Source: Candidatus Poribacteria bacterium (GTDB lineage Bacteria > Poribacteria > WGA-4E > GCA-2687025). Taken from it: 64,000 bases of DNA. The position numbers were made by a program, and so were the translations under genes. The notes beneath the pieces were generated by a model. The model saw nothing but the letters and a program-made list of their open reading frames with translations. It made no database searches and had not been told where the DNA came from. How positions within the stretch are numbered: position 1 is the stretch's first letter; each line of letters opens with the position of its first letter. The stretch spans positions 62,001 through 126,000 of the forward strand of contig JAPPNK010000012.1 in the NCBI GenBank assembly GCA_028818695.1. The letters are read 5' to 3'. Below, piece by piece: positions 18,033 to 26,345 of this stretch.

Positions 18033-18896
18033 ATGCGAAAACATGAACAGCTGCTAGAGAGCGTATCGGAAGCCAAAACGGCATACGGCGAAGCTGTTTT
18101 TTGGTGGATGGGTCAGCATAGTTTTATCCTGAAGCTCGGCGAACGCGTCGTTTACATCGACCCGTACCTTTCGCCGAACCCCGCCCGGCGGACGCCTCCG
18201 CTGCTCCTTCCGTCCGAAACTGGACATGCCGACCTGATCCTCTGCACGCATGACCATACCGACCATATCGACCCAGGCTCCATTCCTGGCATAGCGAAGG
18301 CGGCTTCCAACGCCGTATTCGTCGCCCCCAAGACAGCCCGTCAGCGCATGCTGGACCTAGGCGTTGATGAAAAGCGGCTCGTTAGCCTCGATGCAGAGGA
18401 TGTGTATGAAGGAGACTGGGTACGGGTCGCGGCGGTGAAGGGCAAGCATGAGTTTTTTGATCATGACCCCGTCCTCGGCTACCCGTATCTCGGCTATGTG
18501 ATTGAGGCGAACGGCGCAGCGTTATACCATGCCGGCGACACGATTGTGTATGAGGGGCTTGTTTCGACGCTGCAGGCTTGGGATTTTGACGCTGTGTTTT
18601 TGCCGATCAACGGACGGGACGCGCGCCGTTTGAAGGCGGGCTGCCTCGGAAATATGACCTTTCAGGAGGCGGTTGATCTCGCGGGAGATATTTCGACGCG
18701 CTGGGCTGTTCCGACGCATTATGAGATGTTTGAAGGCAATTCTGCCGACCCGCAAGATTTCACCGATTACCTGTCGGCGAAGTATCCGCAGATACGCGCG
18801 TGGGTCGGCGAGGCGGGAGAGCCTGTTTTGATTCCGTCTAGAAATACGCAAACGAAAAACAAATCCAAAACAGCAACCAAGGAGACGCGCATATGA
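18033..18896 (+). CDS. UlaG-like metallo-beta-lactamase-fold hydrolase
   Basis: The 287-residue protein carries the metal-binding THDHTDHID motif, a further Asp/His set in YHAGDT, and a late PTHYEMF His, the layout of the UlaG branch of the metallo-beta-lactamase superfamily. UlaG itself is L-ascorbate-6-phosphate lactonase, but most of this branch are uncharacterised hydrolases. There is no signal peptide, so it is cytosolic. The C-terminal tail is Lys/Thr-rich. The last codons overlap the symporter gene (ATGA at 18893), so the two are co-expressed. That pairing suggests the hydrolase acts on something the transporter imports (inference). Confidence 0.87.
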   Translation: MRKHEQLLESVSEAKTAYGEAVFWWMGQHSFILKLGERVVYIDPYLSPNPARRTPPLLLPSETGHADLILCTHDHTDHIDPGSIPGIAKAASNAVFVAPKTARQRMLDLGVDEKRLVSLDAEDVYEGDWVRVAAVKGKHEFFDHDPVLGYPYLGYVIEANGAALYHAGDTIVYEGLVSTLQAWDFDAVFLPINGRDARRLKAGCLGNMTFQEAVDLAGDISTRWAVPTHYEMFEGNSADPQDFTDYLSAKYPQIRAWVGEAGEPVLIPSRNTQTKNKSKTATKETRI

Positions 18897-20515
18897 ACGC
18901 CAATGACAACGCGCAACAATCGGGCAGCTTCGGCCTTCTGATTGCGATCCTGATCGCTATCATCGCCGGGGTTGCGGTCGGGGGCCTCGCGCCAGAATTC
19001 GGCCACAAACTAGATTTTCTAGGAGAAATTTTTCTAAACGCGCTGAAGATGATCGTGGTTCCGCTCGTCATGTTTTCGATGTTGGTCGGCATCACCTCTC
19101 TGGGGGATGTCCGCAAAATCGGAGGCATCGGCGGTCGAACAATCGTCTTTTATATGGTCACGACGGGGCTTTCGGTCCTTGTCGGCCTGATTCTCGTCAA
19201 TATCTTTCGTCCTGGGGTCGGAATGACGCCGGGCGAGATGCATGCGACAGCGGAGTACCGCATTGAGGGCAGCTACACGGTTCGGCTGATCGGTTCTCAC
19301 CAGTGGGAACGAGAAAATCTGAACGAATATGTGAAAAAATATACGGTCGCGTTGCTGGATGACGAGGGCGAACCCAGCTATGTCGGCGAAATCGCCAAGA
19401 TCGATTCGACGACAGCGACGGTGAAATCCTGGTCAAAAGTGGGGGACGACGGCTCCTACATTGCCACGATGGACGGGAAGAACTTGCATTATCAGTCGGA
19501 GGACGGCACGCTCGTTGAAGTGATGCCCGAATTCAGTTCTGGGAAAGGCGTTGCGATCGCCCTCCCGATTGCAGCGAAGGTCGTCGATAAGCAGGATCGC
19601 GACATCGTCTCAACGCTCAAAGATGTTGTGCTGGGAATGATCCCTGTCAACATTTTTAAGGCGATGGTCGAGATGGATGTTCTGCCGCTCATCGTCTTTT
19701 CGCTTCTGCTGGGCGCCGTGTTGACCATTCTAGGCGACGTTGGCAAGATCGTCATCCAATTCGCGCACGGGATGAACGAAGCGATCATGAAAATGGTCCA
19801 TTGGCTCATGTATTTCGCCCCGATCGGCATCATGGGGCTTCTCGCGGGGCGAATCGGAAAAGAGGGGGGGTTTGTCCAATTCCTTCCAGAGCTAAAGATG
19901 GTCGGCATGTACTTCATCACCGTTCTCATCGGGCTGATCATCCATGGCTTCATCACGTTGCCGCTCATTCTGATGGCGTTCGGCAGGCGCAACCCGTGGA
20001 AGTATTTCCTCGGCATGGCAAAGGCGCTCATGAACGCCTTCTCAACCGCGTCCAGCTCAGCGACATTGCCGCTGACGATGGAGGGCGTTGAGGAGGAGAA
20101 CAAGATCTCGACGCGGACGTCCAGCTTTGTGCTGCCGTTGGGGGCGACGATCAACATGGACGGGACGGCGCTGTATGAGGCGGTCGCCGCGGTGTTCATC
20201 GCGCAGATGTACGCCGCCGCCGATCCGAGCATTGATCTTGGGCTTGCAAATCAGGTGGTGATTGCGCTGACGGCGACGCTGGCGGCGATTGGGGCTGCCG
20301 GCATCCCTGAGGCGGGCCTTGTAACGATGGTGATCGTGTTGAAAGCGGCGGGTCTGCCGATTGAGGGGATCACGTTGATTCTGACGGTCGACTGGCTCCT
20401 TGACCGGTTCCGCACGACGGTGAACGTCTGGGGCGACAGCGTCGGCGCCGGCGTCATTGAGACGCTAGAAAACGGCGCGGGCAGTTCGGATGAGGAGGCG
20501 GCTGCGCCAGCTTAA
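18893..20515 (+). CDS. DAACS-family dicarboxylate/amino acid:cation symporter with inserted domain
   Basis: This 540-residue inner-membrane protein is about 120 residues longer than usual GltP/DctA proteins (roughly 420). It shows the family hallmarks: a Ser-rich hairpin AFSTASSSATLPLT, the unwound TM7 motif GATINMDGTALYE, and the TM8 motif DWLLDRFRTTVNVWGDSVGA with the substrate-binding Arg/Asp region. The extra length is a soluble, acidic segment of about 110 residues (roughly 105-215) between TM3 and TM4. It contains YRIEGSYTVRLIGSHQW and NLHYQSEDG and probably faces outward. Its start overlaps the MBL hydrolase stop. The substrate is probably glutamate, aspartate or a C4-dicarboxylate coupled to sodium or protons. 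Confidence 0.9.
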   Translation: MNANDNAQQSGSFGLLIAILIAIIAGVAVGGLAPEFGHKLDFLGEIFLNALKMIVVPLVMFSMLVGITSLGDVRKIGGIGGRTIVFYMVTTGLSVLVGLILVNIFRPGVGMTPGEMHATAEYRIEGSYTVRLIGSHQWERENLNEYVKKYTVALLDDEGEPSYVGEIAKIDSTTATVKSWSKVGDDGSYIATMDGKNLHYQSEDGTLVEVMPEFSSGKGVAIALPIAAKVVDKQDRDIVSTLKDVVLGMIPVNIFKAMVEMDVLPLIVFSLLLGAVLTILGDVGKIVIQFAHGMNEAIMKMVHWLMYFAPIGIMGLLAGRIGKEGGFVQFLPELKMVGMYFITVLIGLIIHGFITLPLILMAFGRRNPWKYFLGMAKALMNAFSTASSSATLPLTMEGVEEENKISTRTSSFVLPLGATINMDGTALYEAVAAVFIAQMYAAADPSIDLGLANQVVIALTATLAAIGAAGIPEAGLVTMVIVLKAAGLPIEGITLILTVDWLLDRFRTTVNVWGDSVGAGVIETLENGAGSSDEEAAAPA

Positions 20516-20539
20516 GACCGAACCAATTCTCACACACCG

Positions 20540-20582
20540 GGCGGCGTTTTGAGTTTGATTGAGACGCCGCCTTTTCTTTTTA
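20540..20582 (+). terminator. Rho-independent terminator
   Basis: GGCGGCGT (20540-20547) pairs with ACGCCGCC (20564-20571) around a 16-nt interior that can pair further. The run TTTTCTTTTT follows immediately. It lies 25 bp after the symporter stop and ends that operon. Confidence 0.85.
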
Positions 20583-20656
20583 AGCGTCGCTGGGCGCATT
20601 GATCCGCCGCCTGTTGTCCTATACGCTAAAGCGAGTCAACAAGAAAGGGACTGCCC

Positions 20657-22537
20657 ATGAAGAACTCTCGCGGCGCGAGACGGCGCTTCCATTTTCTATG
20701 CGTTTGCCTCTTCCTGTGCTGCGTCTTTCAGGCGTTCTCCTCGCCGCTCATTTCGCAGCTTGGGCTTCCGGACGGCGTCAAGCTGCGCATCGGCAGAGGC
20801 TCCATTGCCCAAATCGCCTACTCTCCAGACAGCTTGCAAATCGCCGCCGCAAGCAGCATCGGCGTATGGATCTACGACGCCCGCTTCGGCAGGGAGATTG
20901 CCCTGATGCGCGGGCATACAGAGACGGTCAATTCGGCGTCGTATTCCCCGGACGGCAAAAGAATCGTCAGCGCCGGCGGCGACAGCGCAATCCGCATCTG
21001 GGACGCCAAGACCTTTCAGACGCTTAAAACGTTGATTGGGCATACGGAGAGCGTCCATTCAGCGGCGTATTCCCCTGACGGCAAAAGAATTATCAGCGCC
21101 GGCGCAGACGAAACGGTTCGCATCTGGGACGCCGAGACCGGCGCCCTTCTTAAAACATATGAAGCGGGCGTCGTTCATTCCGTCGCGCTTTCGCCAGACG
21201 GCAAAAGAATCATCGCCGGCGGCGGGGATATGACGATCCGCATCTGGGACGCCGACACAGGCGCGCTTCTCAAAACGCTCAAAGGACATACAGCCTCTGT
21301 CAGTTCAGTCGCATACTCGCCGACTGGAAAGAGAATCGCCAGCGCAGGAGATACCGAGAAGATACGAATCTGGGACGCCGAAACGGGCGCGCTGCTGCAA
21401 ACGCTCTCACAGGATGAATTGGACGCCGCATATTCGGTCGCGTTTTCGCCGGATGGGAGGATCCTCGCAAGCGCGGGCGTTTTTGAGACGCTGCGCCTGT
21501 GGAACGGCGCCTACGGATCGCCTCTACGACCGTTCGATGAATACAACGGCGCTCGCTCTGCCGCGTTTTCGCCGGACGGACATTTCCTTGCAGGCGCGCA
21601 AAACAACAACGCCATCCGCATTTGGAATATCAAGCTCCGCGCCCTCGTTCATAAGATGGACGGGCATACAGGTTGGGCTGAGTTTGCCGCGTTTTCGCCG
21701 GACGGCAAGACGCTTGTCTCCAACCATTCAGGGTTTCAAGTTGACCTGCGCATCTGGAACGCCGAAACCGGCGCCCTTCTCAAAACATTCCGAAAGCGCG
21801 GCGAGCATATGAATTCGGCGGCATATTCGCCGGACAGCAGGACAATCCTCGCAGGCATGGACGACGGGACGCTGCGGATATTGGACGCTGAAAACGGGGC
21901 GGTTTTACAAACGCTCATTGGACATACGGAGCAGATCTATTCCGTCGCGTTTTCTCCAAGCGGATTGACCGCGGCGTCCGCAAGCGGCGACAAAACGGTT
22001 CGCATCTGGGGAGCCGCGTCGCCCCGCGCGCTTGAGGGGCATACGGGTTCGGTCTATTCGGCGGCGTATTCCCCGGACGGCAAGGCGATCGCCAGCGCGA
22101 GCGGGGACGAAACGATACGGGTTTGGGATGTCGAGACGGGCAAGACGATCAAAACGCTTGAGGGGCATACGGGTTCGGTCTATTCGGCGGCGTACTCTCC
22201 GGACGGCAAGACGATCGCCAGCGCGGGCGGCGACAAAACAATACGCATCTGGGATGTCGAGACGGGCAAGACGATCAAAACGCTTGAAGGGCATACGGGT
22301 TCGGTCCGATCGGCGGGATATTCGCCGGACGGCATGACGATCGTCAGCGCGGGCTATGACATGTCGGTTCGAATCTGGGACGCCGAGACAGGATCGCTTC
22401 TCAAAACGCTCAAAGGGCATACCGACGCGATCCTTTGGGTCCGTTATTCTCCAAACGGGAAGACGCTTGCAAGCGCAAGCCGCGACGGTACCATCCTCTT
22501 GTGGGACATCTCCGACTTCTTAGAAAGTGGCTTATGA
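20657..22537 (+). CDS. Secreted 14-blade WD40 protein, tandem copy 1
   Basis: The 626-residue protein starts with a signal peptide (RRFHFLCVCLFLCCVFQAFSS), followed by the block LISQLGLPDGVKLRIGRG shared by all four copies. It then has 14 WD40 blade motifs of the YSPDGKRIVSAG...IRIWDAETG type and ends at ILLWDISDF without any extra domain. Fourteen motifs fit two seven-bladed propellers. AAAGGGA precedes the ATG at 20657. Its stop overlaps the start of copy 2 (ATGA). It lacks the FlgD-like module of the WD40 pair at 1-5.6 kb, so it must be retained or released differently. Several Cys residues in the signal hydrophobic core could form a lipobox (VCLFLCC), but this is not a clear one. Function unknown. 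Confidence 0.85.
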   Translation: MKNSRGARRRFHFLCVCLFLCCVFQAFSSPLISQLGLPDGVKLRIGRGSIAQIAYSPDSLQIAAASSIGVWIYDARFGREIALMRGHTETVNSASYSPDGKRIVSAGGDSAIRIWDAKTFQTLKTLIGHTESVHSAAYSPDGKRIISAGADETVRIWDAETGALLKTYEAGVVHSVALSPDGKRIIAGGGDMTIRIWDADTGALLKTLKGHTASVSSVAYSPTGKRIASAGDTEKIRIWDAETGALLQTLSQDELDAAYSVAFSPDGRILASAGVFETLRLWNGAYGSPLRPFDEYNGARSAAFSPDGHFLAGAQNNNAIRIWNIKLRALVHKMDGHTGWAEFAAFSPDGKTLVSNHSGFQVDLRIWNAETGALLKTFRKRGEHMNSAAYSPDSRTILAGMDDGTLRILDAENGAVLQTLIGHTEQIYSVAFSPSGLTAASASGDKTVRIWGAASPRALEGHTGSVYSAAYSPDGKAIASASGDETIRVWDVETGKTIKTLEGHTGSVYSAAYSPDGKTIASAGGDKTIRIWDVETGKTIKTLEGHTGSVRSAGYSPDGMTIVSAGYDMSVRIWDAETGSLLKTLKGHTDAILWVRYSPNGKTLASASRDGTILLWDISDFLESGL

Positions 22538-24408
22538 ACATCCCCCGCAGATCAAATCGGCGCTTCCATTTTCTATGCGCCTGTTTCTTCCTGTGCTGCA
22601 TCTTTCAGGCGTCCCCCTCGCCGCTCATTTCGCAGCTTGGGCTTCCGGACGGCGTCAAGCTGCGCATCGGCAGGGGGTCTGTCCATTCGGTCGACTACTC
22701 GCCGGACGGTCGGCGGATCGCTGCCGCCAGCAGCGTCGGCATATGGATCTACGACGCGCTCTTCGGCGGCGAGATCGCCCTGCTTGGCGCACATGAGCGC
22801 TGGGTCTATTCAGCGGCGTATTCTCCGGACGGCAAAAGAATCGTCAGCGCCAGCGCCGACGAGACGATTCGCATTTGGAACGCCGACACAGGCGCGCTTC
22901 TCAAAACGCCCAAAGGGCATACGCGGGCGGTCGCTTCAGCAGCGTATTCTCCGGACGGCAAACGAATTGTCAGCGCGAGCTGGGACAGGACGGTTCGCAT
23001 CTGGGACGCCGAGACGGGCGCGCCGATCAAGACGCTCAAAGGGCATACTGATTGGGTCTACTCGGCGGCATATTCTCCGGATGGCAAACGAATTGTCAGC
23101 GCGGGCCGCGACAGGACGGTTCGCATCTGGGACGCCGAGACGGGCGCGCCGATCAACGCGCTTAAAGGACATCAAGATTCGGTCATTTGGGTGTCGTATT
23201 CGCCGGACGGAACGATCATCGCCAGCGCAAGCAGGAACAGGACAATTCGGATATGGGACGCGCAGACAGGGAAACATATACGAATGCTATTGAAGCGCAG
23301 CTTTGGCGGTCTTGCCGCAGCGTTTTCACTGGACGGGAAGCATATTGCCGGCGGGGACGATTTTGGGCTGAGGCTGTGGAACGTCGCTTACGGTTCGCCT
23401 CTTCGGCCATTCGATCGGAACAGGGGCGTCGATTCGATCGCGTTTTCGCCGGACGGTCATTTCATCGCAGGCGCCCAATACAACTCCATCCGCATTTGGA
23501 ACATCAAGCTTCGCGCTCTTGTCCGTACGTTTGACGGGCATAGTGCAGGATCTGAGCGCGCCGCATTTTCGCCGGACGGCAAGCGGCTCGCAATCGTAGG
23601 TGGGGTTAATGGACTGATCAAGATATTGGATGTCGAAACCGGCGCATTTTCCAGCAGATTCAAAGAAAAAATTGGCGGGTTTGCGCATCAGGCGGCATAT
23701 TCCCCGAGCGGGAAGACGATCGCCCTTCTCATGGGCAGCCGAGCGGAGATACAGATAGTGAACGCTGAAACGGGCAAAACGATCAAAACATTTAAGCGTC
23801 TGCCAGATAGTATCTGGGGGCTGACGTATTCGCCGGACGGGAAGAGAATCGTCGGGATCAGCGGCAAAACGGTTTGGATCTGGGACGCCGAGACGGGCAA
23901 GACGGTCAAAACGCTCAAAGGACATATCGAAAAGGTCCATTATACGACATATTCGCCGGATGGAATGACGATCGCCAGCGTAAGCGGCGACAAGACGGTC
24001 CGCATCTGGGACGCCGAAACAGGCGAGGCGCTCAAGACGCTCAAAGGGCATCAACACAACCCCACCTCAGCGGCGTATTCGCCGGACGGCAAAAAAATTG
24101 TCAGCGCAAGCGGCGATAGGACGGTCCGCATCTGGGACGCCGAAACAGGTGAGGCGCTCAAGACGCTCAAAGGGCATACAGATTGGGTCTACTATGCGGC
24201 GTATTCGCCGGACGGCAAGACGATCGTCAGCGCGGGCAGGGACAAAACGATACGCATCTGGGACGCCGAAACAGGCAAAACGATCAAAACGCTCAAAGGG
24301 CACACAGCGCCGGTCAAAAGGGTTGGATATTCCCCGGACGGAAAAACGCTTGCAAGCGGAGGCTACTACGACGGTACCATCTTCTTGTGGGACATCTCCG
24401 ACCTCTAG
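22534..24408 (+). CDS. Secreted 14-blade WD40 protein, tandem copy 2
   Basis: This 624-residue paralogue has the signal peptide RRFHFLCACFFLCCIFQASPS, the LISQLGLPDGVKLRIGRG block and 14 blade motifs ending in IFLWDISDL. ATG 22534 overlaps the stop of copy 1, and a longer frame starting at 22435 lies inside copy 1. Blades near the C-terminus are nearly identical to each other (VRIWDAETGEALKTLKGH repeated), showing recent blade-level duplication, while the middle blades (SLDGKHIAGG, NGLIKILDVETGAFSSRF) are irregular and conserved in position in copies 3 and 4. Confidence 0.85.
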   Translation: MNIPRRSNRRFHFLCACFFLCCIFQASPSPLISQLGLPDGVKLRIGRGSVHSVDYSPDGRRIAAASSVGIWIYDALFGGEIALLGAHERWVYSAAYSPDGKRIVSASADETIRIWNADTGALLKTPKGHTRAVASAAYSPDGKRIVSASWDRTVRIWDAETGAPIKTLKGHTDWVYSAAYSPDGKRIVSAGRDRTVRIWDAETGAPINALKGHQDSVIWVSYSPDGTIIASASRNRTIRIWDAQTGKHIRMLLKRSFGGLAAAFSLDGKHIAGGDDFGLRLWNVAYGSPLRPFDRNRGVDSIAFSPDGHFIAGAQYNSIRIWNIKLRALVRTFDGHSAGSERAAFSPDGKRLAIVGGVNGLIKILDVETGAFSSRFKEKIGGFAHQAAYSPSGKTIALLMGSRAEIQIVNAETGKTIKTFKRLPDSIWGLTYSPDGKRIVGISGKTVWIWDAETGKTVKTLKGHIEKVHYTTYSPDGMTIASVSGDKTVRIWDAETGEALKTLKGHQHNPTSAAYSPDGKKIVSASGDRTVRIWDAETGEALKTLKGHTDWVYYAAYSPDGKTIVSAGRDKTIRIWDAETGKTIKTLKGHTAPVKRVGYSPDGKTLASGGYYDGTIFLWDISDL

Positions 24409-24417
24409 GATAAGCTT

Positions 24418-26334
24418 ATGAACATCCTCCGCAGACCCGATCAGCGCTTCTATTATTTATGCGCCAGCCTCTTTCTTTGCTGCGTCTTTCAGGCGTCGTC
24501 CTCGCCGCTCATTTCGCAGCTTGGGCTTCCGGACGGCGTCAAGCTGCGCATCGGAAGGGGGTCTGTCCATTCGGTCGACTACTCGCCGGACGGTCGGCGG
24601 ATCGCAGCCGCCAGCAGCGTCGGCATATGGATATACGACGCGCTCTACGGCGGCGAGATCGCCCTGCTTGGAGGACATGAGAGCTGGGCCAACTCTGCGG
24701 CGTATTCTCCGGACGGCAAAAGAATCGTCAGCGCCGACCGCGACGGAATGATCCGCATCTGGGACGCCGAGACCGGCAAGGCGCTCAAGACGCTCAAAGG
24801 GCATCAACACATCGTTATCTCCGCGGCGTATTCTCCGGACGGCAAAAGAATTGTCAGCGCGAGCTGGGACAAGACGGCGCGCATCTGGGACGCCGAGACG
24901 GGCGCGCTTCTCAAAACGCTCGAAGGACATACGGATACGGTCGCGTCTGCCGCGTTTTCTCCAGACGGAAAGCGAATCGTCAGCGCGAGCTGGGACAAGA
25001 CGGCGCGCGTCTGGGACGCCGAGACGGGCGAACCGATCAACACGCTCAAAGGGCATACAGAGAAGGTCATTTGGGCGGCGTATTCGCCGGACGGAACGAT
25101 CATTGCCAGCGCGAGCCTGGACAATACGATTCGGATATGGGACGCGCAGACAGGGGAACACATACGAACGCTATCGAAGCGCGGCTCTAACGTTCTTGCC
25201 GCCGCGTTTTCGCCGGATGGAAAGCATATTGCCGGCGGGGTCGATTCTGGACTGAGGCTGTGGAGCGCCGCTTACGGTTCGCCTCTTCAGCCGTTTGACA
25301 CGCCACACGGCGTTTCTTCGCTCGCGTTTTCGCCGGACGGTCATTTCATTGCAGGCGGTCTATCCGCGAATCGGCCGTCCTCCGACTCATTCTTCGGAGG
25401 ATTCGAAAGACATTCGGGCATTCGCATTTGGAACATCAAGCTTCGCGTCCTTGTCCGTATGTTTGACGGCCATGCTTCCTGCTCCCAGTACGCCGCATTT
25501 TCGCCGGATGGCAAGCGGCTCGCAGTTGAGTTTAATGGACAGTTCAAGATATTGGACGTCGAGACCGGCGTGTTTTCCAGCAGGTTCAAAGAAAAAGTTG
25601 GCGGGACTGTGAAAAAGGCGGCATATTCCCCGGACGGAAAGGCGATCTCTCTCCTTAATAGAGTTAATAGAAGGATACAAATACTGGACGCCGACACAGG
25701 GGCACTTCTCAAAACATTTATGGGTCTGCCAGATAAGGTCTGGACGGCGGCATATTCGCTGGACGGCAAGAGAATCGTTCTCGGAGGCGGAAATGGTATG
25801 GTTCATATCTGGGATGCTGAGACAGGCGCGCTTCTCAAAACGCTCGAAGGACACACAAGATGGGTCAATTCGACGGCGTATTCGCCGGACGGCAAGCGGA
25901 TCGCCAGCGCAAGCATGGACGAAACGGTTCGGATCTGGGACGCTGAGACAGGCGCGCTTCTCAAAACGCTCGAAGGACATAAGGGCGCGGCGTTTTGGAC
26001 AGGATATTCCTCGGATGGAAAAACGCTCGCAAGCAGCGACGAATACGGCGCCATACGGATCTGGGACGCCGAGACAGGCGCGCTTCTCAAAACGCTTGAA
26101 GGGGATAAGGGCGCGGCGTTTGGGAAGGGGTATTCCCCGGACAGCAAAACGCTCGCCAGCGGCGGCGCCGACGGCGCCATAAGGATCTGGAACATCGAGA
26201 CAGGCGCGGTTCTCAAAACACTTGAGGGGCATACAAGCGGAATTGTATGGGTTGGGTATTCGCCGGACGGCAAGACGATCGCGAGTTTGAGCTTTGACCA
26301 AACCATCCTTCTTTGGGACATCTCCGATCTCTAG
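24418..26334 (+). CDS. Secreted 14-blade WD40 protein, tandem copy 3
   Basis: The 638-residue product follows copy 2 after 9 bp. It has the same signal peptide type (LCASLFLCCVFQASSS), the common N-terminal block, and 14 blade motifs ending in ILLWDISDL. Compared with copy 2 it has an insert near residue 320 (GLSANRPSSDSFFGGFERH), which is also in copy 4. A 432-bp segment covering blades 2-5 looks identical at the DNA level to copy 4. The second propeller differs in sequence from copy 2, so exposed surfaces probably differ in ligand. Confidence 0.85.
   Translation: MNILRRPDQRFYYLCASLFLCCVFQASSSPLISQLGLPDGVKLRIGRGSVHSVDYSPDGRRIAAASSVGIWIYDALYGGEIALLGGHESWANSAAYSPDGKRIVSADRDGMIRIWDAETGKALKTLKGHQHIVISAAYSPDGKRIVSASWDKTARIWDAETGALLKTLEGHTDTVASAAFSPDGKRIVSASWDKTARVWDAETGEPINTLKGHTEKVIWAAYSPDGTIIASASLDNTIRIWDAQTGEHIRTLSKRGSNVLAAAFSPDGKHIAGGVDSGLRLWSAAYGSPLQPFDTPHGVSSLAFSPDGHFIAGGLSANRPSSDSFFGGFERHSGIRIWNIKLRVLVRMFDGHASCSQYAAFSPDGKRLAVEFNGQFKILDVETGVFSSRFKEKVGGTVKKAAYSPDGKAISLLNRVNRRIQILDADTGALLKTFMGLPDKVWTAAYSLDGKRIVLGGGNGMVHIWDAETGALLKTLEGHTRWVNSTAYSPDGKRIASASMDETVRIWDAETGALLKTLEGHKGAAFWTGYSSDGKTLASSDEYGAIRIWDAETGALLKTLEGDKGAAFGKGYSPDSKTLASGGADGAIRIWNIETGAVLKTLEGHTSGIVWVGYSPDGKTIASLSFDQTILLWDISDL
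24634..25065 (+). repeat. 432-bp segment duplicated at 26562-26993
   Basis: Read side by side, this stretch of WD40 copy 3 and the equal-length stretch 26562-26993 of copy 4 show no base difference, including at silent codon positions, whereas sequence just beyond both ends differs. A shorter second identical stretch occurs around 25324-25430 and 27252-27358. Confidence 0.8.
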
Positions 26335-26345
26335 GAGGCGAGCTT

